The notes beneath the pieces are model-generated. The model saw only the letters and a list, made by a program, of their open reading frames with translations, was not told the DNA's origin and made no database searches. Shown here in pieces: positions 1-4,307 of a DNA stretch of 6,673 bases; positions within the stretch are counted from its first letter, which is position 1; each line of letters begins with the position of its first letter. This DNA comes from Clostridia bacterium (GTDB taxonomy: Bacteria > Bacillota > Clostridia > Oscillospirales > CAG-382). The stretch lies in the NCBI GenBank assembly GCA_017646185.1, contig JAGCNA010000214.1:1-6673 (forward strand). The letters are read 5' to 3'. A program made the translations under genes and the position numbers.

Positions 1-102
1 AAGCCCAACATAAGAAAGGTTAAGGCTGTTGTAAACGGCAGCAATACTACCGTTTCCGTATGCTCCCGCTGCCTTCGTTCCGGCAAGGTTGAAAGAGCTT
101 AA
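1..102 (+). CDS. rpmB: 50S ribosomal protein L28, 3' end only (partial)
   Basis: The first 34 codons in frame 1 read KPNIRKVKAVVNGSNTTVSV followed by CSRCLRSGKVERA and a TAA stop. This matches the C-terminal half of bacterial ribosomal protein L28, whose end typically reads K(R)VRV.VNG....V.VC.RCLRSGKV. L28 is a small (about 60-65 residues) basic protein of the large ribosomal subunit, and the two cysteines in CSRC are the kind found in zinc-ribbon (C+) variants of the protein; the other cysteine pair, if present, would lie to the left of the window. The start codon and upstream signals are outside the window. The gene is followed within 26 bases by a strong hairpin terminator and converges with the leftward membrane-protein gene. 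Confidence 0.93.
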   Translation, partial: KPNIRKVKAVVNGSNTTVSVCSRCLRSGKVERA

Positions 103-120
103 TTTCTGAAACAAACAACC

Positions 121-167
121 AAAAAAACAAATCCGACAGATTTAATCTGTCGGATTTTTGTTTGTTT
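121..167. terminator. Bidirectional intrinsic terminator between convergent genes
   Basis: A perfect 12-bp inverted repeat pairs AAATCCGACAGA (129-140) with TCTGTCGGATTT (146-157) around a five-base loop. It is followed on the + strand by TTGTTTGTTTG and preceded by AAAAAAAC, which on the - strand gives a T-rich tail after the same stem. It can therefore terminate both rpmB (stop at 102) and the leftward gene (stop codon at 176-178). This is seen directly; activity is inferred. Confidence 0.92.
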
Positions 168-175
168 GGATGATT

Positions 176-2956
176 TTAGCAGGTATAATCCAATGCTTTT
201 ACCACACTGACGGCTTCAAAATCAAATTCGGTAAGATCGTATTCTATATTTTCTTTCGGAATTTCTATAAATACATAGTAATGCGTCATCCAATACTTCT
301 CCTGCTTATCTCTGTCTTTGTTCATATCCCAAACAAAATATAATGTTTGGTGATGATCGTCTTCTCCAACAGTATATACTCCCGTACCCTTGCAATCAAA
401 GGTAGGTACGTATGATATAAACTTTATGAGATAATTATCTTCAAACCATTCATCTGTGTATTTCGTTATAAACTTTTCATAGTTTTCTGTGTCGTAGCAC
501 ATATTATGATAGTCATCGAAAATCAGCCATTCCGGGTCGGTAACAAAGAATCCGTTATTAAAATTCCCTGCAATACCGTGGTTTTCATACACAAGAGGCA
601 TTTTTATAATTTCCACGTTGTAATCGAATTGTAGGTTTTCCAGCTCGCCTTTGAGTGAAGGCTCTTCGGAAAGCTTATAGCCGTAAGCTTCCGCCCATTC
701 CGGTGACAATGCTCTGAAGAAGAACACGGATTGTTCAAAACTAATACCTTCTGTTTTATAGGTTTCCCCTATATCATACGGAATATCTTTTTTGGATATT
801 TCAACAAAAGCATATGAGCCGTAAGTTCTATCCCACTTAAAATCCGAATCTCCTTCATCGTATATAAAGAGCATTATCGGTTGTTTTCCGTCCTCAAAAT
901 GGAATCCTATATGCTTTAGGTCGAATTCATAACGGGTTCCCAGAAAAACGATCAACCAGTTTTCTTCAAACCATTCGTCGGTATATTTTTGTATCCATTG
1001 GTTGTATGAAGGTTCGCCTTCATCGGGCTTCCAGTATTCTGCTCCATTGCCATCAAGAAGCAGCCATTCCGGTGACAACGCGATGTTTCCATTCCACATA
1101 TATTGACCTGCCGCCAAAGCCGGTTCCAACAAAGGCACGGTGATAACGTTTACTTCAAAAGGAATATCAAGAAACTCCACTTCCCCTTTAATTTTGGGTA
1201 TGTTTGTTTCGGGAACGCTTGTATCGGAGACTTTTTCGCTTTCCCAACCTAAAATCGCGCCGTCAATAGCGTTTACCTTTACTCTGTATTCGTTGTCTTC
1301 GGTTTTCAACGTTACCAAGTAGACCATTTTTTCGCTATCGAATTTATGGGACACGCTTTGCACTTTTATATCAAGACCCTGCTCGGTTCGCAGATACGCA
1401 ATAGCCGCGTTTCTGGCTTCCAACGCAGTAATATAATCTTTACTTACGCTGTCACTTTCTTCGGAAGGTTGAGAGGTTTGGCTTTCATTGTCCGGCGGAA
1501 TTGAAAGATTTAATTTATATGAAAATATAACGCATTGTTTTCCTTGTTGAAGTACAGATACAGAAACGAGGGCATTTTCAGTATCAACAGAGTCTATATT
1601 TTCAATTCTCTGGGTGAACATAAAATTGTTCGCCAGCGAATATACGATAACCTTATCACTTCCACGCACGTAGATATAATAATAGCCGCCCCACTCCTGA
1701 TAATCCGTAACGTTTTCGGCAAGAAGCATTTTTTCTCCTATGCCAAACAAAGGTGAAACGTACAAGGAGTACACCGATTTGTGACTATCGCGAGTCACCT
1801 CAAAAAGATCCTGCTGGGCAAATTCATAGCTTTCGGTTACATCAGCGCAGTCGGACAGACGAATGACAACAGATTCGCTATAACCGGTTTCACTATTAAA
1901 AGCTGTTTGAAATATAGCGGCATCTTCTCTTGCGGTGAACTTTTTAAATGTTCCCTCTGCAAAAAAGCTCTCTCCTGTTTTTAAATCGTAAATTTTCCAA
2001 CGAGTTGCTGTGCCGTTCATACTCGCGGCAACGCTTCCGAAATAGTATGCTTGCAAATAATATCTGCTGTCAGGTGAAAAAACACCGTTTTTGCCCGCAC
2101 AATATTCATCAGTTGGGGATGTAATCTCCGTTTTGACCATCGTTTCGGTATTAAAAACAAAAATTCGATACCCTTTATCTGTAGCTTTATATGTGGCGAT
2201 ATTCTTATAATCTGCAGATATTTTAAAGATATTTCCCGAAGGAAGCTCCTTAATTCCGCCTGTTTCCAAATTTGCCTTATATAACTTGCCCGCAACTTCC
2301 ACGGTACACCATTCGTTGCTTGCGCCAAGCTCCACGAGATTAATATCGAAGCAAGTGATACCGTGGCCCAAAACCTTTTTGGAATCAAGTTCAATTATGC
2401 GGTTACCAAGACTGAAAATTTCGCATGTTTGAATATCGTATATTATGTTGTGCCCCATTTCTGCTATGACATCTTTGTATTCGGGCCATTTACATGTAAG
2501 CTGGATGTATCTGTCGTTTAATTGATATGCGGCGTATACCCACTCAGGAAAGCTATACGTGTTTTTTTCTGTTGCCGACATCAATCTGACTGCGCTTCGC
2601 TTTTGCGCTACCGTAAGATCGGCATTACCGCTGAGGCCCAGTCCTTTCGCAGCAAACTCGCCCGGAGCATACCAATCCTGCAGTCCGTCAAAGCAGATAA
2701 TCTCGTTTGAAAAGGGCAATGTGTCTTCTTTGCCGCGTAGTTTATATACAACTGCACCTATCGCAAGAAACAGTATAAGGCAAGCAGCCAATGCCGCAAC
2801 GTATTTATAATTAAAAATACGTTTTCTTTTGGGCAAAGCTTTGGTTGTATCTTTTTCCGAAATGCCGGCAAGAACATCGTCTTTCGGCATCGCAAAGCTT
2901 TCGGCTTCTGCGGTATAATATTCTTTTAATGCTTTTTCAATATCTGTAGCTTTCAT
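176..2956 (-). CDS. Large single-pass membrane protein, putative anti-sigma/sensor partner of the adjacent ECF sigma factor
   Basis: A 926-residue protein, start chosen at ATG 2954-2956 because AAGGAGG lies 8 bases upstream; an in-frame ATG six codons earlier has no such site and would lie inside the sigma gene. Seen: a charged cytoplasmic N-terminus of about 50 residues without cysteine (so no zinc anti-sigma HxxxCxxC motif), a basic stretch KRKR, and one transmembrane helix (about residues 51-73, VAALAACLILFLAIGAVVYKL), predicted N-in. Outside: residues about 85-490 are beta-rich, with propeller-like stretches such as FSPDSRYYL (near residue 293); a Ser/Glu/Gln-rich linker near 495-508; a PepSY-like domain at about 509-572 (ITALEARNAAIAYL ... 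YRVKVNAIDGAILGWE); then two copies of a Trp/Tyr-rich domain (591-729 and 770-908). The coupling to the sigma gene suggests it holds or releases that factor in response to an envelope signal; this is inference. Ligand and mechanism unknown. It could instead be a surface protein merely co-expressed with the sigma factor. Confidence 0.8.
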   Translation of the reverse strand: MKATDIEKALKEYYTAEAESFAMPKDDVLAGISEKDTTKALPKRKRIFNYKYVAALAACLILFLAIGAVVYKLRGKEDTLPFSNEIICFDGLQDWYAPGEFAAKGLGLSGNADLTVAQKRSAVRLMSATEKNTYSFPEWVYAAYQLNDRYIQLTCKWPEYKDVIAEMGHNIIYDIQTCEIFSLGNRIIELDSKKVLGHGITCFDINLVELGASNEWCTVEVAGKLYKANLETGGIKELPSGNIFKISADYKNIATYKATDKGYRIFVFNTETMVKTEITSPTDEYCAGKNGVFSPDSRYYLQAYYFGSVAASMNGTATRWKIYDLKTGESFFAEGTFKKFTAREDAAIFQTAFNSETGYSESVVIRLSDCADVTESYEFAQQDLFEVTRDSHKSVYSLYVSPLFGIGEKMLLAENVTDYQEWGGYYYIYVRGSDKVIVYSLANNFMFTQRIENIDSVDTENALVSVSVLQQGKQCVIFSYKLNLSIPPDNESQTSQPSEESDSVSKDYITALEARNAAIAYLRTEQGLDIKVQSVSHKFDSEKMVYLVTLKTEDNEYRVKVNAIDGAILGWESEKVSDTSVPETNIPKIKGEVEFLDIPFEVNVITVPLLEPALAAGQYMWNGNIALSPEWLLLDGNGAEYWKPDEGEPSYNQWIQKYTDEWFEENWLIVFLGTRYEFDLKHIGFHFEDGKQPIMLFIYDEGDSDFKWDRTYGSYAFVEISKKDIPYDIGETYKTEGISFEQSVFFFRALSPEWAEAYGYKLSEEPSLKGELENLQFDYNVEIIKMPLVYENHGIAGNFNNGFFVTDPEWLIFDDYHNMCYDTENYEKFITKYTDEWFEDNYLIKFISYVPTFDCKGTGVYTVGEDDHHQTLYFVWDMNKDRDKQEKYWMTHYYVFIEIPKENIEYDLTEFDFEAVSVVKALDYTC
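233..649 (-). repeat. Second copy of a 139-residue tandem protein domain
   Basis: This encodes residues 770-908 of the membrane protein, from GELENLQFDYNVEIIKMPL to ENIEYDL. It matches the upstream copy (residues 591-729) in order: GE(V/L)E start, (I/M)PL(L/V), (S/D)PEWL(L/I)(L/F)D, KYTDEWFE(E/D)N, a central strand region, then (A/V)F(V/I)EI.K..I.YD(I/L) at the end. The sequences have diverged, so this is an old intragenic duplication. I do not recognise the domain family. Confidence 0.82.
770..1186 (-). repeat. First copy of a 139-residue tandem protein domain
   Basis: This encodes residues 591-729 of the membrane protein, from GEVEFLDIPFEVNVITVPL to KKDIPYDI. It has the same span and motif order as the copy at 233-649. 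A linker of about 40 residues lies between the copies (residues 730-769) and contains SPEWAEAYGYKL, which repeats the PEW motif found inside each copy. Many exposed-type aromatic residues (Trp, Tyr) suggest a binding surface, but the ligand cannot be read from the sequence. Confidence 0.82.
1242..1432 (-). other. PepSY-like domain within the membrane protein
   Basis: About residues 509-572 read YITALEARNAAIAYLRTEQG, then a strand pair ending YRVKVNAIDGAILGWE. The I(T/S).-EA...A..Y(L)...G helix followed by a hairpin closing with (V)(D/N)A..G.(I/V)L is the usual outline of the PepSY family, found in secreted peptidase propeptides and in extracellular parts of some bacterial regulators, where it is thought to inhibit proteases or bind peptides. 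Boundaries are approximate and the match is by eye. Confidence 0.65.
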
Positions 2957-2957
2957 T

Positions 2958-3503
2958 TTACCGTCCTCCTTCACAGTAGTTTTTAAGCTTTTCCAACGCC
3001 CGCTGGTATTTTTTGCGCACCGATACCGTGTTCTTTTCGATTACGTTTGCTATCTCCGAATGAGAAAGGCCTGCGTAAATACGAAGCTTTACTATCAGCT
3101 TTTCTTCATCGGAAAGAGTGTTCAGCGCATCCCGCAGCATAATTTGTTGAAGCGTTTGGGGCTCAAAAGCGCTTTGAGCTTTTTCTTTTTCCGAAATTTC
3201 TTCCAAAGATAAAGTGTGCTTTTTTTCTTTGATCTTGTCTACAGCGCTATTTCTTGTTACCTTCAATACCCACGCTTTTGGGTTTGTTCCCTTTTTATAG
3301 GTATGTGAAAGGCGGAGGATCCGTATCATCGTATCCTGCAGCACGTCTTCTGCTTCCCCAAAATCTCCCGTTATCTGGTATGCAACGGAAAGTATCATAC
3401 GCCCGTATTCATTATAAACACGTTCAAGTGCTTTTTTGTTTCCCGAAGCGATTTCCGTAATGGCAATATCGCAAGGGTCTGCTAAATTCAAAAACAGGAT
3501 CAT
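2958..3503 (-). CDS. ECF-type RNA polymerase sigma factor (sigma-70 family)
   Basis: A 181-residue protein, the usual size of an extracytoplasmic-function sigma factor. Region 2 spans about residues 25-93 and contains the core-binding and -10-reading helices (YNEYGRMILSVAYQITGDFG, AEDVLQDTMIRILR, then NPKAWVLKVTRNSAVDKIK). An acidic/polar linker follows at 95-120. Region 4 spans about 122-178 (LRDALNTLSDEEKLIVKLRI), with the helix-turn-helix at 145-168 (GLSHSEIANVIEKNTVSVRK) that reads the -35 box. No region 1 or 3 is present, as expected. The ATG start has GAGGTG just upstream. The stop codon is one base from the start of the membrane-protein gene, a typical sigma/anti-sigma arrangement. It directs RNA polymerase to a regulon that cannot be identified here; self-regulation is common in the family but not shown. 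The subfamily was not assigned. Confidence 0.95.
   Translation of the reverse strand: MILFLNLADPCDIAITEIASGNKKALERVYNEYGRMILSVAYQITGDFGEAEDVLQDTMIRILRLSHTYKKGTNPKAWVLKVTRNSAVDKIKEKKHTLSLEEISEKEKAQSAFEPQTLQQIMLRDALNTLSDEEKLIVKLRIYAGLSHSEIANVIEKNTVSVRKKYQRALEKLKNYCEGGR
2965..2971 (-). promoter_or_regulatory. Ribosome binding site AAGGAGG of the membrane-protein gene, inside the sigma gene
   Basis: AAGGAGG on the - strand sits 8 bases before the ATG at 2956. It lies within the last codons of the sigma gene (those for C-E-G-G-R), which ends one base before that ATG. This decides the start codon and predicts translational coupling of the two proteins. Confidence 0.9.
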
Positions 3504-3508
3504 ATAAA

Positions 3509-3516
3509 CACCTCAC
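3509..3516 (-). promoter_or_regulatory. Ribosome binding site of the sigma factor gene
   Basis: GTGAGGTG on the - strand lies just upstream of ATG 3501-3503, with the GAGG core 7 bases from the start codon. It supports the chosen start of the sigma gene. Confidence 0.75.
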
Positions 3517-3527
3517 TTTCCGGTTTC

Positions 3528-3555
3528 ATACTATATAACCGAAGATTTAGTTAAA
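3528..3555 (-). promoter_or_regulatory. Weak candidate promoter for the sigma/membrane-protein pair
   Basis: On the - strand, TTTAAC (3550-3555) and TAGTAT (3528-3533) are separated by 16 bases and lie 24 bases before the sigma start codon. The match to the housekeeping consensus is partial. No clear ECF-type pair was found, so these genes may also depend on read-through from the acetyltransferase gene upstream. Confidence 0.3.
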
Positions 3556-3565
3556 ACGTGACGTT
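3555..3565. repeat. Small inverted repeat AACGTGACGTT upstream of the sigma gene
   Basis: AACGT and ACGTT flank a single G, forming an 11-base near-palindrome that overlaps the acetyltransferase stop codon (3564-3566) and abuts the candidate -35 box of the sigma gene. It could be an operator half-site pair or chance; arms of five bases are short. Confidence 0.3.
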
Positions 3566-4145
3566 AAACAGCAAGATTTTTCCATTTTTCTTTTGTAAGA
3601 GAATAATAATGGATAATTCTGTCTTCTCCCTTTACGTTAAGAGGCTCTTCCCCTACCTTTATAAAATCAAATCCCAAACGGCAGGCAAGACGCATTGACG
3701 GTTTATTCTCTTCCATTATACGAAGGTTCACTCTTTCAAGCCCTATTCTGTCAAAGGCGACGGAAAGAACGGCAGAAACAGCTTCGCTCATATATCCGTT
3801 TCCCTGATACGCGGGGTTAAGCACGTACCCTACCTCGCCGCTGTTGTTTTCAAAATCAAAATCCGCAAAACCGGTGGTGCCGATAAGCCTGCCTTCACTT
3901 TTCAGAAAAACACCCCAATCTGCGTAGTTACCCTTTTTGTATTGTCTGTTCAGAAATTCTATATATCCCCGTGTATCTTCAATATTAAGATGGGGAGACC
4001 AAAGCAAAAATCTGGTAACCGAATTCAAGGAAGCGTACGAATACAGATCCTCCGCATCCGAAACCGATATCTTTTTGAGGGTAAGTCTGTCCGTTTCTAT
4101 TTGAGGAAGGTCGCGAAACACCCTTCTGAAATTCATATTATTCAT
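3564..4145 (-). CDS. GNAT family N-acetyltransferase, RimJ/RimL type
   Basis: A 193-residue protein, normal for the RimJ/RimL-like (Acetyltransf_3) branch of acetyl-CoA-dependent N-acetyltransferases. The N-terminal strand IETDRLTLKKISVSDAEDLY is characteristic of the branch. The acetyl-CoA pyrophosphate loop is YQGNGYMSEA (about residues 113-122), preceded by the strand GEVGYVLNP; the C-terminal part RIMEENKPSMRLACRLGF (about 142-159) is the usual helix-and-turn with the conserved Asn. Start ATG 4143-4145 is chosen because GGGAG lies 8 bases upstream; a GTG three codons earlier is also in frame but overlaps that site. Its substrate (ribosomal protein N-terminus, another protein, or a small molecule or antibiotic) cannot be told. 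It has its own strong promoter and no visible terminator before the sigma gene 60 bases downstream, so it may lead a three-gene operon. Confidence 0.93.
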   Translation of the reverse strand: MNNMNFRRVFRDLPQIETDRLTLKKISVSDAEDLYSYASLNSVTRFLLWSPHLNIEDTRGYIEFLNRQYKKGNYADWGVFLKSEGRLIGTTGFADFDFENNSGEVGYVLNPAYQGNGYMSEAVSAVLSVAFDRIGLERVNLRIMEENKPSMRLACRLGFDFIKVGEEPLNVKGEDRIIHYYSLTKEKWKNLAV

Positions 4146-4153
4146 AACCAACA

Positions 4154-4158
4154 CTCCC
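4154..4158 (-). promoter_or_regulatory. Ribosome binding site of the acetyltransferase gene
   Basis: GGGAG on the - strand lies 8 bases before ATG 4145 and overlaps the alternative GTG start at 4154, so it favours the ATG. Confidence 0.7.
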
Positions 4159-4177
4159 GATTAGTCATTTTGTAATA

Positions 4178-4206
4178 ATTATACTATCTCTTTTTGTGCA
4201 TTTCAA
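4178..4206 (-). promoter_or_regulatory. Housekeeping promoter of the acetyltransferase gene
   Basis: On the - strand TTGAAA (4201-4206) and TATAAT (4178-4183) are separated by exactly 17 bases. The -10 box is 32 bases before the start codon. The -10 box is a perfect match to the consensus and the -35 box matches 5 of 6 positions. Confidence 0.85.
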
Positions 4207-4218
4207 TATATGTTTGAT

Positions 4219-4232
4219 AAATATTAATATTT
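4219..4232. repeat. 14-bp perfect AT palindrome between divergent promoters
   Basis: AAATATTAATATTT is its own reverse complement and sits near the midpoint between the two outward-facing -35 boxes (4206 and 4249). It could be a repressor or activator site acting on both promoters, or simply part of AT-rich UP elements; AT-only palindromes also arise by chance. Confidence 0.45.
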
Positions 4233-4248
4233 TGAATGGAAATTAACC

Positions 4249-4277
4249 TTGACACCGGCACCGCAATAGTGTATAAT
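4249..4277 (+). promoter_or_regulatory. Perfect-consensus housekeeping promoter of the lipoprotein gene
   Basis: TTGACA (4249-4254) and TATAAT (4272-4277) are separated by 17 bases, a full match to the sigma-A/sigma-70 consensus, with an AT-rich stretch upstream (4207-4248) that could act as an UP element. Transcription would start near 4284, giving a leader of about 24 bases. Such a promoter predicts strong constitutive transcription unless it is repressed. Confidence 0.92.
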
Positions 4278-4295
4278 TCATTTGATTAGATATAT

Positions 4296-4300
4296 GGAGG
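4296..4300 (+). promoter_or_regulatory. Ribosome binding site GGAGG of the lipoprotein gene
   Basis: GGAGG lies 7 bases before ATG 4308-4310, ideal spacing. It fixes the start of the long + strand gene. Confidence 0.9.
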
Positions 4301-4307
4301 TACCGTA

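Noticed and set aside
158..343. Small + strand frames opposite the membrane protein, sigma factor and acetyltransferase genes (for example 158-343, 2559-2810, 3942-4175)
   Set aside because: They are antisense to well-supported genes, lack promoters and ribosome binding sites, and give no family-like sequence.
2017..2394. A 125-codon - strand frame overlapping the membrane-protein gene
   Set aside because: It is an out-of-frame reading of the same strand inside the 926-residue gene, with no ribosome binding site and no family resemblance.
2957..2974. An upstream in-frame ATG six codons before the chosen start of the membrane protein
   Set aside because: It lies inside the sigma gene before the AAGGAGG site. 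The ATG at 2956 has ideal spacing to that site and follows the sigma stop codon by one base.
3521..3540. TGAAACCGG as a possible ECF-type -35 box upstream of the sigma gene
   Set aside because: It lies directly before the ribosome binding site, leaving no room for a -10 box upstream of the sigma start codon.
4146..4154. GTG start three codons upstream for the acetyltransferase
   Set aside because: It overlaps the GGGAG site that is correctly spaced for the ATG at 4145, and the added residues are not part of the family core.
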